Below, piece after piece: positions 1-11,008 of a DNA stretch of 64,000 nucleotides (position 1 is the first letter of the stretch; each line of letters opens with the position of its first letter). The stretch is from Daldinia sp. FL1419 (lineage: Eukaryota; Ascomycota; Sordariomycetes; Xylariales; Hypoxylaceae). The translations under genes and the position numbers were made by a program. The stretch is from positions 113,201-177,200 of the forward strand of contig MU623415.1 in the NCBI GenBank assembly GCA_025201765.1, in the 5' to 3' direction. The notes under the pieces were generated by a model that was not told the origin of the DNA, made no database searches, and was given only the letters and a program-made list of their open reading frames with translations.

Positions 1-676
1 AAGCCAGATCGGCAATGCTCTCGAACAACTTGAGTCGCTCATCGACCGAGTCGAGTCTTCCGTGTCCAACGGCAGTGCAAAGCCCACCACCAAGATTCTC
101 CCGGGTTTCCCCGAGAAGATTACTGGCGAAATTGTATTCTGCGATGCCGACAACCTGGATACCGACAACATTTACCCCGGAAAATACACTTACCAAGACG
201 ATATTACAAAGGAAGGTATGGCGAGTGTTTGCATGTCAAATTATGATCCGGAGTTCAGATCAATTGCCAAACCCAACGATATTCTTGTCTCAGGGTTCAA
301 CTTTGGCTGTGGATCCTCGAGAGAGCAGGCCGCCACAGCAATCCTTGCTAAACAGATCCCGCTCGTTGTTGCGGGTAGCTTTGGAAACATCTTCTCCCGA
401 AACAGCATCAACAATGCGCTCCTAGGTCTAGAAGTCCCGCGTCTCATTGAGCGACTACGCGCGACTTTCCCCTCTACAAACAAGATTCCTACCCGACGAA
501 CAGGGTGGACTCTAACGTGGGATGTAGCCCGAAGTGTGGTTGTGGTGCAAGAGGGCGAGAACGGTGATCGCTGGGAGGAGAAAGTTGGCGAGTTTGCCGA
601 AAACTTACAAGAGATTATCGCGAAGGGCGGTTTATCCAACTGGATCAAGCACGAGATCATGAAGGCAGAGGCATAG
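1..676 (+). CDS. LYS4: Homoaconitase, C-terminal part (gene cut by window start)
   Basis: This is the 3' end of homoaconitase, the mitochondrial 4Fe-4S enzyme that converts homocitrate to homoisocitrate in the fungal alpha-aminoadipate lysine pathway. The frame is open from base 2, so the GTG at 62 is not a start and the protein continues upstream of the window. The visible part is the swivel (small) domain of the aconitase family. DADNLDTDNIYPGKYTY lies near its beginning, and the family signature FNFGCGSSREQAATAIL follows, with the GSSRE substrate-binding loop. Next come NIFSRNSINNALLG and a C-terminal helix ending in KAEA, and the TAG stop is at 674-676. No intron is seen in the visible part. 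The GSSRE and NIFSRNSINN motifs could fit other aconitase relatives, but the DTDNIYPGKYTY block fits fungal Lys4/LysF best. Confidence 0.93.
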   Translation, partial: SQIGNALEQLESLIDRVESSVSNGSAKPTTKILPGFPEKITGEIVFCDADNLDTDNIYPGKYTYQDDITKEGMASVCMSNYDPEFRSIAKPNDILVSGFNFGCGSSREQAATAILAKQIPLVVAGSFGNIFSRNSINNALLGLEVPRLIERLRATFPSTNKIPTRRTGWTLTWDVARSVVVVQEGENGDRWEEKVGEFAENLQEIIAKGGLSNWIKHEIMKAEA

Positions 677-1016
677 ACGCCACATAGGAAGACTGAAGTA
701 GGGTTCCTAATTTGGATATCCAGATTTAGGTATGGCTGAAGAACTAGGGCGGGTTTCATAAGTGAAGCTCATAGTCGCAAGCTCAAGTCGGGTCTCCTAC
801 CCGAGAATACCAGGGGCAAGCCGATCCCCTATAGCTGAAGATCGCAAATGCTAAGGCCAATAGAGCCGGCAAAAAGCGGGTGAGGAAAAGGGGGCGATAA
901 AAAAGCGGGACTGGGTTCAAAAAGCAGGTTGTCATGAAGTTACGCATGTATATATCAAAGAGGGTGGTTATAGTGTAGAAAGACGGCGCAATTCAAGTAT
1001 ATATTGCTTGGTATCT

Positions 1017-1038
1017 AAAAAAAAAAAAAAAAAAAAAA
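1017..1038. repeat. Poly-A homopolymer (22 A)
   Basis: A run of 22 consecutive A is seen directly. It lies in non-coding DNA 341 bases beyond the homoaconitase stop. It could be an oligo-A relic of a retroelement insertion, but no element sequence is recognisable beside it. Confidence 0.9.
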
Positions 1039-1349
1039 GCATCATCCCAACGTTGATTTAGTCGTCAGTGGTGTTGCGTTGGCTTATATCACGCCTAGAG
1101 CAAGGACCCTAACCACGATGTCATAAGTATTATATGCCGAGATGTACTTCTGGAGTCATATATGGAAGGTAGAAAAGAATAAGGTGAATAAGGATTGGGT
1201 ATTGGTATCTTGAACTATAATGACAAAAACAAACATATATATAACGTCGAAACCAACGTCGTTCAAATGGTATCTTGCGTCCCTCCGGCAACCAATATCC
1301 CAATGCTTATATGTCCTCCACGTCTATATAACGGCGTAGGCAAGGTAAG

Positions 1350-1378
1350 CAACAACAACAACAACAACAACAACAACA
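1350..1378. repeat. (CAA)n microsatellite
   Basis: About nine to ten CAA units in tandem, directly visible. It lies in the 3' flank of the minus-strand Cys-rich gene, 4 bases outside its stop codon, so it is probably in the 3' UTR. Confidence 0.9.
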
Positions 1379-1382
1379 CCTC

Positions 1383-1850
1383 CTACTCCGGCCTCGCCCA
1401 AAACTTCCTATGCGCACTACTCGCCTCCTTCTTCGTGCAAACGCCGACCCTTACCATTTCCTCCGGGATATCGCTAACTCTTCGATACCGCGTCCATTCC
1501 TTGACGGCGACATCGTGGATAGTATTTTTAGCAACAAACGGAACGCCCTCCCAGTCCATCAGCTCGTGGTGCATGGCGTCGAAGGCCTGGAGCAGGGGGT
1601 GGTGGTAGGCCTGCTTGCGGGCGTCGAGGTACCGCTGCGTCATGAGCTGGATGCACTCGGCGGAAACTTGACATCCGGCGCAGATGTCCCGCGGGAAGGG
1701 CAGCTGGGAGACGGGACAGAGCGTTACGTGTTGGGTCATATGTGGGCAGGGGCGCCGGGCGTACGGCTTGAAGGTCGCGCACGGGGCGAGGATGGGTATC
1801 GATATGTCGTGGCCGCAGGAGGCGCGGTATTTGTAGTATTGGTTACACAT
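1383..1850 (-). CDS. Small Cys/His-rich protein of unknown function
   Basis: A 155-residue single-exon protein. The first true ATG on the minus strand is at 1850; the frame is open a little further upstream but has no ATG there. The sequence begins MCNQYYKYRASCGHDISIP and carries several Cys and His residues in its first half: CGH near residue 13, then C, CPH, C and CAGC spaced in a zinc-ribbon-like way. This opening resembles many short fungal proteins that start MC..Y..Y.CGH, which I know only as uncharacterised. The second half is a charged helix with a run of basic residues. No signal peptide or membrane segment is visible. A zinc-binding role is inferred from Cys/His spacing only. Confidence 0.6.
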   Translation of the reverse strand: MCNQYYKYRASCGHDISIPILAPCATFKPYARRPCPHMTQHVTLCPVSQLPFPRDICAGCQVSAECIQLMTQRYLDARKQAYHHPLLQAFDAMHHELMDWEGVPFVAKNTIHDVAVKEWTRYRRVSDIPEEMVRVGVCTKKEASSAHRKFWARPE

Positions 1851-3073
1851 CCTGGTGATTGATGGCAATAGGGGTTGTCGTGTCTGCTGTCTACAGGGCT
1901 GCCAGCTCTAACTCTCGGGATGACGAGTTAACTTCGACTAGCTGTCGATATTATCCCCTTCTAAGAGAAAGGAACGTGTATCGTAACTTTCCGCCGCCTT
2001 AGCACGACAGACCCGGCGGTTTCTTTCATCTGGTAGAAGCTTTTGGGGTGGTCTGGCGTAGTTGAGAATTCGACGGACGGTGGTGGAATCCTATGGTGCT
2101 ATACGTGCGCTCTTTGTCGTTATATATTCCCTCCAAGGCAGCAAATGTTGATATGATGTTTACTGGGTGCGCCCGGTAAGGAGTTATACGTTGATACATA
2201 TTGGAATTTTGGATATAAGAAGAATTTCTCGGGCCATAACTATATGCCTACTAAATAAAGATTTGCTATAGCTCTTGTGCTAATGGTTATCTACATTCAG
2301 CACAGTCAGTAAGTAAAAATTCTCGAGTTACTTTTGAGTGATACTGTAATGCGTCGATCGAGTCTTGAATCAAGTTGGCACTGAGTTACTATTATGGCTA
2401 CGCTGATATAGGGAAGGGTGGCACAATTTATTATTATTTCATCCAAACTGTACTGAAATAACTGGAAGATAATGCTCAAGATGGGATTGACATTAGTAGT
2501 TTCTGGCTTGCAATGATCTAATAACCTATTTGTAGGCTATACTGTCATAGCTGTAAATTTTCTCATACCAGACTTTACTTTTGCCTTCAATCTGAGAATT
2601 ATGGATATAAACAATGGAAATCGGATTATTTAGAGAATACTATTGATAATTAATGGTCAGAGTTAAATATATATAGGTATTTAATCAAGTATTGGTATGA
2701 GTCTATTCACTTGAGATACCACGAAGTTGAGACGATTAAACGGTAGATACGTCGTCTTATATTAACATTTGTATAAGTGATCAAAACCATGTCTATACCT
2801 TCGTTATTGCCTTCCAGAAAACATCAGATCCCCATTTGGAAAAACGTACGAGTTTACATCAATTTTGTCGTATGATTTAAAGGCCTAATTATCATAATGC
2901 AAGGGTTGGACGTTGATCTTTAATGTAGTGTAGAATGTCCCCGAATCTGGCGCCATGAACGCAAAGAGATCCGTGCCATTGACATCATACCGACGAAATA
3001 TAAACATAAAACTAGCGACAGCATCTCAACTTCCATTGTCAAGTTACTTGACTCAATCCAAAATTAATTCAAA
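1851..3073. other. Intergenic, no gene seen
   Basis: AT-rich spacer between a minus-strand and a plus-strand gene, so it should contain both promoters. I see no long ORF with coding character, no tRNA and no repeat. A short plus-strand ORF at 2955-3314 overlaps the next gene in another frame and is discarded. Confidence 0.5.
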
Positions 3074-3976
3074 ATGCCGCCTCATTTGCGCAGCGCGTCA
3101 AAACGCACGAACGCTGGGAATCAAAGCGCCGAGTCTGCCGGCGACGGTAGAGCTCAAGCCTCAAAGACTGCCGCAACCAGAGGACGCAAGAGAAAATCTA
3201 CCGAATCGCAGTCGTCTGGTAGATCTAAACGAGGAAAGCAGGCTGATGCGTCTAACGCGCCTAACGCCCAAGAAACAGAAGAGGTGCCGGAAGAACAGCG
3301 TAAACCGCGTCTAACAACTCCAGACCTGGAGTTCGATTACGATCGCAGCCAACTTCGCGACCCGCGACCTACTCCGGGACGCGTCAAACGACCGCGTTGG
3401 GAAGCGTTTGACCTACCACAGGACATCAAAGAGCGATTCTACATTCCCGAGCCCAAAAAGCCCAAGGGCCGGCTCAATGCATTGGAAAAAGACCGTCTCT
3501 TCAAGAAAAAGGCATTGATGGATCCTAGCGAAACATTCCACGACTTATATGTATGTCACAAAAAGGGCCCCAAGGGTTCGCCTACCTACGACTCTGCCGG
3601 CTTCCAGCTAGATTGGAAGAAGGTAGATGACTGGATGCGTCCAAGGGCGTATAATAAAGGGAGCATAGTGAATGGTATGACGAAGCGAATAGAGAAGGAG
3701 ATGCGCGAGAAGCGGGAAATGTTTGATATCTTCTTCGTCGACGGCAAGCCGCCTGATGCTGAGCTATCGACTGATGTCTTGGAGTATCTACGGGATCACG
3801 TCTCGAAAGATCTCGGCGTGCCGTGGCATCAAATCGGCCCCAAGCATCTGGCCGAGTGGGCGGAGAAGGGATTTCAGAAGCAGAAGGCCGAGGAATGGTG
3901 GCGGGAGCCGAATGAGATGGAGCGTCTTAGGATGTCCAAGATGGAGAGCGGTTGCGAATTAAGAAAGGATCTCTGA
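3074..3976 (+). CDS. Basic, probably nuclear, conserved-looking hypothetical protein
   Basis: A 300-residue single-exon protein starting at the ATG at 3074. Residues 1-85 are low-complexity, rich in Ser, Lys and Arg, with a bipartite-like basic patch (RGRKRKSTE near 37 and SKRGKQ near 50) that looks like a nuclear localisation signal. From about residue 90 the sequence becomes ordered and rich in aromatics and charge: RPRWEAFDLPQDIKERFYIP, then LFKKKALMDPSETFHDLYVC, and a C-terminal helical part with WHQIGPKHLAEWAEKGFQ. I do not recognise a named domain. The ordered part has the feel of a conserved fungal-specific protein, but a function cannot be given. Confidence 0.7.
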   Translation: MPPHLRSASKRTNAGNQSAESAGDGRAQASKTAATRGRKRKSTESQSSGRSKRGKQADASNAPNAQETEEVPEEQRKPRLTTPDLEFDYDRSQLRDPRPTPGRVKRPRWEAFDLPQDIKERFYIPEPKKPKGRLNALEKDRLFKKKALMDPSETFHDLYVCHKKGPKGSPTYDSAGFQLDWKKVDDWMRPRAYNKGSIVNGMTKRIEKEMREKREMFDIFFVDGKPPDAELSTDVLEYLRDHVSKDLGVPWHQIGPKHLAEWAEKGFQKQKAEEWWREPNEMERLRMSKMESGCELRKDL

Positions 3977-4110
3977 ACGGATAGTTAGAAAAGACGGATT
4001 GGATAGGCTGTCCCGTGTAGAATATGTTGTGAATGGACTCAATTTTCATCTTATTACAACTATTTATATAAGTAGGTAGTTACTTGATTTTCAACTTTCC
4101 ACATCACCAC

Positions 4111-5842
4111 CTACGCACCAGCCCAGCTCGGCGTCCAATCAACCTACAACCGTGTTAGTCTACCATCCAAAAAGCGAAGATAGATACGTGAGGTGGGAAG
4201 TTAATGAACAAAAAAAGAAAAGAAAATTAAAAAAAAAAAAAAATACTTACGATCCCAGGATCAATCCTCTTCAAATCCGCAACCCCCGCATTCGCCGCAT
4301 CGATCGCAATCTCGTGCTTCAGTATCTCAATAGCGCGCTTGACGCCCTCGGTGCCGTAGACGTTGGCGTACATGAACGGGCGGCCGAGCCCGACGGCGCG
4401 CACCCCCAGCGCCAGCAACTTGACCACGTCGGCCCCGTAGCGCACCCCGCCGTCCGCGTACACCTCCAGCTGCGAGAACACCTCCGGCGCCTGCTGGCGG
4501 ATCTCGATGGCTGCTTCGAGGGGCGATCGCGCGCCGTCGATTTGGCGACCGCCGTGGTTGGATAGGTAGACTGTTAGGGGCAAGGGCGTTAGGTTAGGTA
4601 GTAAGTGGATGGATGCGGATGGGACGGAATAAAGGAAAAGGGAAGAGGAGAGGTAGGTTGTAAAGCCTAGGTAGCGCAAAAAGGAGCCATGCTACGTACT
4701 TGCGGGAACCTTGTGCTCGACGGCCTTCTGTGCGTCTTCCACCGTCTGTATTCCCTTCAACACAATCGGCAAATCCGTAAGGGTGCGAATATGGTCGTAA
4801 AAGTCCCACTATTCAAACCAGCATCGATATTAGCCCCCCTAGACTCGGCCATGTCCTGGACGGCAATTTTGGCCCACTTACGGTTATCAGAGTGTAAGCG
4901 GAGTCGCTGTACGACGAGTTAGCCTATTACACCGTATGCGACGACCACGGTCCTGGGATTAGTCGACTTACGCTGAGCCGACGCCGTAACGCGCTGCGCG
5001 ATGGCGGTTTCCGTCTGCCGCCGAGTCGATGGTAAAGACTATGGCTTTGCTTCCGGAATCCTTGGCCCGGGCGAAGATTTCTTTCGTAGCGGTGTCGTTC
5101 GAATCGAGGTATACTTGTTGGAACGTGACTTGGTCCTTCGCTTTGAATGCGGAAATCTCTTCGATCGTCATGCTTGCTAGGAGGGCGGGCTTTTTCGGTT
5201 GGTAGTGTTAGCGGGTATGTGATTGACGAGGGTATAGACTAGGGGGGATGTGGTTGGATCATACCATATAGAGAATGTCTCCAGCTGCAGCGCCCTCGAC
5301 GAGTCCCTTCTCGGCGGCGGTATTGCCGTAACCCCCTCTCGCAGCGGGACTAATGAAGAAAGGGGCTGAGAAGTTGTGTCCGAGGATTGTGGTACTATAT
5401 CGCCCATCAGTGAGTTCTATGGAATCGGAACAAGGTTATGCGAGCTGGCATACGGAAGTGTTGACTCGATATTCGTAATATCCACCATGGTCCTCGGGCG
5501 AAGTCTATATCGGTTAAATACTTCAAGATTATTTCGGTACGACCACTCGCCGCCAGCGCCATTTCGGTAGTAAGTATAGTTCTGAGTCGGGAGATGTCTC
5601 CGCGCCGCTGCGTCGAAATCCGGTAGTCCGACTAGTTTATCTAGGGGCGGGAGTTCGCCGGCCGGTAGATCGGCGAAGTACTCGTCGAACCTTCTCCCGT
5701 GTTAGTTTCTCCCTTTTCCCGTTTCTCGAGTTCACACAAAGTCTAGGCCCGGCGTGACTTACCCCGTATCAGGCTCGTTTAGAAATGGGCGTGCCGCCAA
5801 GGCGCCCCCGAGTAGGGAGAGAGAAAGGAATGTGGTGCGCAT
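4111..5842 (-). CDS. Secreted FMN-dependent 2-hydroxyacid dehydrogenase/oxidase
   Basis: A 383-residue enzyme in eight exons: 5842-5763, 5690-5454, 5394-5265, 5189-4972, 4906-4882, 4808-4700, 4570-4251 and 4143-4111. All phases close. It belongs to the L-lactate dehydrogenase (cytochrome b2)/glycolate oxidase/lactate oxidase family, which oxidises 2-hydroxyacids with FMN. Family residues are visible: FQQVYLDSN (active Tyr region), VFTIDSAADG (Asp), LPIVLKGIQT (FMN Lys), LSNHGGRQID (catalytic His and Arg) and YADGGVRYG. The first exon encodes MRTTFLSLSLLGGALAARP, a clear signal peptide, and there is no cytochrome b5 domain, so I infer an extracellular oxidase that passes electrons to O2 and makes H2O2. 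Exon 5 is only 25 bases. The intron between exons 7 and 8 has a run of T in the sense strand just after its donor. Confidence 0.88.
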
Positions 5843-7473
5843 CTTGGAATGCTATGTCTCAACGAGCGGATAGAGGACAAGAGAGGACGAAAGACCTTTT
5901 GAACATAAAGTCCAAGTTACATATATTTATTTCCGAGGTCCCGGGACGTTACACCCTTTCCCTCTTATCCTACGAGCTCGTCGTACCCCCGCCCCCCTCC
6001 TCCCCTTGTCTCAATCATCTCGGAAGGAAATAGTCAGCACCGCCATTTACCACGCGGTGGTAGGTAATTTTGTCATCATCGCCAAGCACGACCACCTACT
6101 TTCATAAGACGGAAGCTGGGCCAAGGCATTAAATTCGTCTTACCTCACAAAGTTAGCTCCCGCGGCTTCCTTGCCTCCATCGGGGGGCATATGTCAAAGA
6201 ACTTAGATTATATCAGGATTATCTGATCTTTTCTTTCCTATTTTAGACTAACTTTTGCAATCACGACATCGACTTCGAGGGTCTTATGAGACAATGTCGG
6301 CGCATGATAACAACAAGGGACTTATCGGAGATTCCATATAGTCAACATTCACAACTCCGTTAGTGGGTTCGGCCCGTTGAGCAAGCTGATAGAGGAAGTT
6401 GGCTGAGGCTTGTAGATGCAAGGTACTAGCGGGCACCTGATCCGCTGACGATTATCAGCCATGTTCTAGCCGATCAGTGGAGACGATGGTATCAAATTGC
6501 CGGTACGGGTTTATTGGACTAGTTCGAAGGACTTTAGGGAATTTGACTGCTTGGACGAATCAAGTCACTTATTCAACGGCCTCGGATTAGATCTCAAACT
6601 CCTGATAAGATAATGTCTTCCAGGTAGCCAGGGTAATAGCTACGATTCCAAATCTTCCGGCTTATGAATACGATTCGGTGGGCCTCTGTGGGACTTGTTA
6701 GCTGCGGACATTGGACTGGGATCATCTAGGGGACCTCCCTTCAGGCTTAGACAACTTGAAATATGCGGTGACGATTCAAACGCGGAATCGATATCCATGG
6801 AGTTTACTACCTACGTCAATAACATTCCCTTGACCAGCCTCATCGAATGACGAATTGACGCGCCAGCAAAAATACGCCAAGGAAACAGAGCTCTCATAAG
6901 CTTCAAGAATCCTACGACCAGGTAGTTCAAATTGTTTCTCTATTGTTCTTTCAGGTGAAATAGGCGCTGTCGGAACTTTCCACCTCCCTTCACCTTAGGT
7001 TCTCTAGCCTTGGATAGAAAGGGTATGCCGCCCGGAGACGGCGATTATTCACACCACGATTCCTGGTTGTGGGATTCCTCGGGACAAATTTAAGCACCCA
7101 TGTCCTTGGACGAACTCCAATGTTCCCATAAGAGGAAGCCGCCAAGCCATTCGAGTCCCGAGTAGAAAGACGACATGGATTATCCACGGGGTTGGAAAAG
7201 TGCATGTGATAGTTACATGTAAGAATGCTGCCTAGAAAGACCATCAACTCTACCGGCAATCATGTTACACACCTTAAGAGGCGAGCGTATTTTGGTGACC
7301 ATTAGATTAATAGACTGAGAAGTCGATGTATTAGATAGTTTTCGCCAAGGTACCAAGAGCACGGATTCGGAGGACGTCATCCAAAGGGAAAGTTCGCATC
7401 TTTCCAAGACTACCTAACGGTTAAGTATTCAAAGCTGCATCGCGGCCTCCGATATCTCCATCCTCCAAGAGGA
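5843..7473. other. Intergenic, no gene seen
   Basis: About 1.6 kb between two minus-strand genes. Short ORFs on both strands (for example around 5785-6033 and 6990-7407) have no ordered motifs and are not supported. I see no repeat array or RNA gene. Confidence 0.5.
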
Positions 7474-9471
7474 TTACCACGCGAAGCCTTCATTATGCCA
7501 CCAGATATTCCGGCCTTTCTTGGCCCAAACTCCGACGTGCGATCTCAATTCGCGGGCCATCCCCTCCGGTCCGCAGACTAATACGGCGACACGCTCTTCC
7601 ACTCCTTGTCGGAAGAAGTCGTCGACGATTTGTCGTAGATCGGGTCGTTTGTGAATCTGTCTAGGATTAAGATACGAATTGCTATCTAACTCGACAGCTT
7701 CCCGCAAAGTAACATCGCGTGGAACAGTCCGAGTCAAGAATACCTGCATATTATCTTCAATATCATTTCCCGCGTCGTCTGAAGGCCAAGACGCATCAGC
7801 GGCTCCGCGTACTGCCCAGACTACCTGTACCCGGGCTGTTGGATTTTCATTTATAATAGATCCTGTAAGGCGTTAGTATCTTGCAGAAATGAGCCGATGC
7901 ATGAAACCCTTCTATGAGTATCTAGGTCCGGTGTTTCCCCCCTGCTTAGACACTAAGGCTTGTTCTAGAATGAAGTCCGATGCAGAGCATCTTAGCTAAG
8001 AAAATACTAATCACTTACTGCGTTCAAGTCAGCGTTGGCACAATGATGTATCGATTGAATAGAGCGGAGGGTAAGAATACCTGTATATAGGCAGAATAAA
8101 CGTAGAACCAACTCCGCCAGCAACTAGAAGGATACGATCGAACTCTGGGCTGGCTAGATTCGGAAACCATGTCGCGTATCCATAAGGACCTTCAATACAT
8201 AGTGGTACTTTATCTTCAACGGGCTCGTTTTCTGCAAATTGAGCCAGGGCCGTAGTCATAGGTCCTCTCTGGCGCCGCGCAACCAAAGTTAATTCCCCAG
8301 ATTTTTCATCCACCGATGCAATGGTAAACGGATTGAAAGCGAACTCGAATAAAAGGTATGAGCTGCGTCGAGAAGAAAAGGGAATAGTCAAGTATACGTG
8401 CATTCCGGCATACTTGCGGAAGCGGTCGAGCTTGGAGATAGGAAGGGTAGCTACTATCTTGATTAAGTTCGTGTCAGGTATCAGCTCCAGAGTCGATGGT
8501 ACGGTAATGGTATCAATCTTGCGCTTGATGAGATCGATGAAGAAAACGAGTAACGCCTCGACTAGATATTGTCGGCCTCCGTGATGGGAGTGGAAGAAGA
8601 TGGCTGGCGGGAGTGCCAGTGCGACCATAAGGTGTGTAATGAAAAAGACACGGTACGAATAAGTACGAATAGTCTTCAGGGCTGTTGCGCCCAGCAAGCT
8701 CATACCAGTGATCGAACCAAGACCGAGAGCCGGGACCGGACGAACAATTCTTTCGGCGAGGATGCCTTCCTGGATATAGAAGTTTAGGTACAAACCTGCA
8801 TGGACGAGCAACAAGGTGTAGATGATCCATCCAAGGACTCTATGCCACCGATTGAGCTGCTCGTGAGAGGACCCGAACGCAAAGGCGATGGGGTTAATAT
8901 TCTTTAGTATTAGTAAATATTGCAGCGGAAGTTGAGATATGCCAACTATTCCAAACCGCTTCGTGAGATGAAGGTAATCTATACCAAATTAGCTTAGATG
9001 CCTCTCAAATTACGAGTTGATGATAGTGGTGGATTGTCAGAGCAGTCCTCACGCTGAAGAACTTGTGAAATAACCATACTGACCGTTTCCAGTACCCTCA
9101 AAACACAAAAACACAAGCCAACCAGCCCACAGCGACCCGAAAACAATCTGATCCCTCTGTCCCAAATTCACCCCCAAAACCACAACCTCGTCCCCAAGCC
9201 ACCACCTTACCCTCCTAACCGCACCTCTCCAAGACCCCACAGCGCTCTGCCTCTCGTGCTTGAGGCCCGGGGAGCTCGGAACGGCGGAGTAAGCGACGGG
9301 CTGGTACGGCGACACCCGCCTAAGCATGAATACCCCCAGCCGGTACAGCAGCACCAGGCCTATGGGGATCAGCGCCGAGAGCTGCGCGTAAGCTGCGTGC
9401 CGGTCGAGGGATTGCCGCCGCGCGTGCTTTTGCGCGTCCTCTAGGGCGAAGATTTGGTACGGCCAGCCCAT
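7474..9471 (-). CDS. Ferric reductase / NADPH oxidase-like membrane flavocytochrome
   Basis: A FRE-type ferric reductase family protein, which moves electrons from NADPH through FAD and haem across a membrane. Exon 1 is 9471-9084 with membrane segments (IPIGLVLLYRLGVFML; SLWAGWLVFLCFEG). Exon 2 is 8978-8081 and holds the haem-ligand His pair in SSHEQLNRWHRVLGW, further membrane helices around THLMVALALPPAIFFH, the FAD domain and VAGGVGSTFILPIYR (nucleotide-binding Gly motif). Exon 3 is about 7862-7474, starting near ENPTARVQVVWAV and ending with the NADPH-domain tail VLVCGPEGMARELR. The exon 1/2 junction is in phase. The exon 2/3 junction is not: exon 2 ends in phase 2 and the only good acceptor needs phase 1, so a microexon in the 218-base gap or a frameshift must be assumed. 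AIM14-like and classical FRE proteins are both possible. Confidence 0.8.
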
Positions 9472-10476
9472 TTTGATATGATTTTTCCCTAATAATTAAA
9501 AGGGCACGGGCGCTGTTTTCACCAAGATAGTGTTTGTGTTCCCGTCGCTGGGTGCCTTTCTTTACCCGTGGATTTTGACCAAAAAGAAATTTGGCGGATA
9601 TGATATTGGAAAATCCGACTTTGAAGATAGCACGGGTGAAGTGGCCTCCTTGATTCGCGTGGAAGATACGAATACTGCTTGCTAAGATCTTATTAAATAA
9701 GTTAAAGATAACTACGTCAACTGGGTTAGACAATGAATAAAAAATAAAAAAAGAGGCGCCGCGAAGTTGCGTGATATCAGCCACAGTCGCACACCGAAAG
9801 TCACTCGCAAGCCACAGTTTTTAGATATCAACGTTGATACGATCGCAATCCCATTAATAAGTGAGACAAGATGGTTTGCTGATCTTTTCACTCTTCTCGA
9901 TGAGCGGGTGTGCGACAATACCTGAGGTCTGAAGGTGTTGGTTTGTTTGAATAAGTCTTTGTCACATATTATTTACGTCGTTATTAATCCCCATCCACCT
10001 CCACAAACCCCCGGCTCATAGGATGCAGGATTCCAAATGTTGGTGGTTGGCGTCGTTGCTCAACAGATCAACGGGTTTACGGAAAATACCTCGAGCCACG
10101 AGATGCTTACCTTTCTTTTAAAGGATGACAATTACGACGGCGTGTATTGGTCGATCGGAAACCTCGTCGCTCTACATATTTCCGGCCGAGTGCGAACCGG
10201 AGTGTTTAAGAATCCGATTTTGCAGAGATGTTTTATCAAATAATATAAGTCCGTATTTTGAACTATCATCACCGCGTTGCCGATATTAGCCTATCATTGG
10301 CCTCTAGTTTTAATCTAGAGCCACTTAGCGTCGCCGCTGCGCCCACCCCATGCTCCTCCCAGCTCCACGGCCCAATCTAGGCCAAGTCCGCTGTAAGATT
10401 TAGCACATAATGGCTACTAAGAAGCCATCTTCCACATCCAGCGAAGCCTGGTTCTGCGATCAGCTTGATCCAACAT
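9472..10476. other. Intergenic, no gene seen
   Basis: Promoter side of the ferric-reductase-like gene followed by spacer up to a tRNA. A 68-codon plus-strand ORF at 10037-10243 starts with ATG but shows no recognisable motif and is not supported. Confidence 0.5.
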
Positions 10477-10567
10477 GGTTTGGTGGTCTAGTGGTATGAT
10501 TCTCGCTTAGGGTACACCCTTTGCAATAGCATGCGAGAGGTCCCGGGTTCAATCCCCGGCCAAACCC
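10477..10567 (+). tRNA. tRNA-Pro (AGG) with an intron
   Basis: The acceptor stem GGTTTGG pairs with CCAAACC at 10560-10566. The D-arm has TGGTCTAGTGGTA and the T-arm CCGGG-TTCAATC-CCCGG is perfect. The anticodon arm is CTCGC-TTAGGG, then an intron of about 19 bases, then TGCGAG, giving anticodon AGG, one base before the usual tRNA intron position. A TTTT pol III terminator follows at 10573-10576, and a longer T tract lies near 10600. Confidence 0.9.
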
Positions 10568-11008
10568 TTTCCTTTTGCCCAACAACCTATGTTGCTGGCT
10601 TTTTTTTTTCTTATTTTTTTTTTCTTATATCCTTTTAGCAGTGCGGTTGTGATTTCAAAAGAGATGCACAGAATGGAAAATCTTTATGCACAGGTTCACA
10701 CCCGAACGCGCATTCAAAACACCCAACAAGTCAGGTGCGACTAGACTACCTCTTAATCATACAATCCCCACCGTCGAGGGGTACGCATCGGGTTCTTTCT
10801 TTTTGCTATCGTATAAGTAGAACGTCAGGCGAGCACCAGGAAGTATAAATCGTAGCCGGATTTTATATAGGAAAAGAATAGACTCTTACCTGTCACTAAA
10901 TAAATGCCTAGGTAGTCTAGGTAAATATATTCCTTCCTTCTGAATAATGCACTAGGTTAACCTAGAACTCTCGTAAAAAGACGAAACTAGCCATGTTGGT
11001 TCTATAAG
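10568..11008. other. Intergenic, pol III terminator and T tracts
   Basis: The T-rich 3' flank of the tRNA (TTTT at 10573, longer T tracts at about 10600-10624), then AT-rich spacer with CCTAGG/AGGTA-type short motifs around 10908-10965. No gene seen. Confidence 0.5.

Larger units (their letters stand above)
677..1382. other. Intergenic, poly-A run and (CAA)n repeat
   Basis: I see no gene here. It holds the 3' flank of the homoaconitase gene, a run of 22 A at 1017-1038, and a CAA trinucleotide repeat at about 1350-1378 that lies just beyond the stop codon of the minus-strand gene ending at 1383. Confidence 0.6.

Noticed and set aside
241..759. A 172-codon minus-strand ORF over homoaconitase
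   Set aside because: It is the shadow of the homoaconitase frame; the plus-strand frame carries the family motifs.
1350..1378. A CRISPR-like array from the CAA repeat
   Set aside because: It is a trinucleotide microsatellite without spacers, in a eukaryotic genome.
1410..1862. A plus-strand ORF over the Cys-rich gene
   Set aside because: Antisense shadow; the minus strand has the CGH-type Cys/His pattern and an ATG context.
10037..10243. A 68-codon ORF before tRNA-Pro
   Set aside because: It has no motif, no signal peptide and no neighbouring exon; chance is the simplest explanation.
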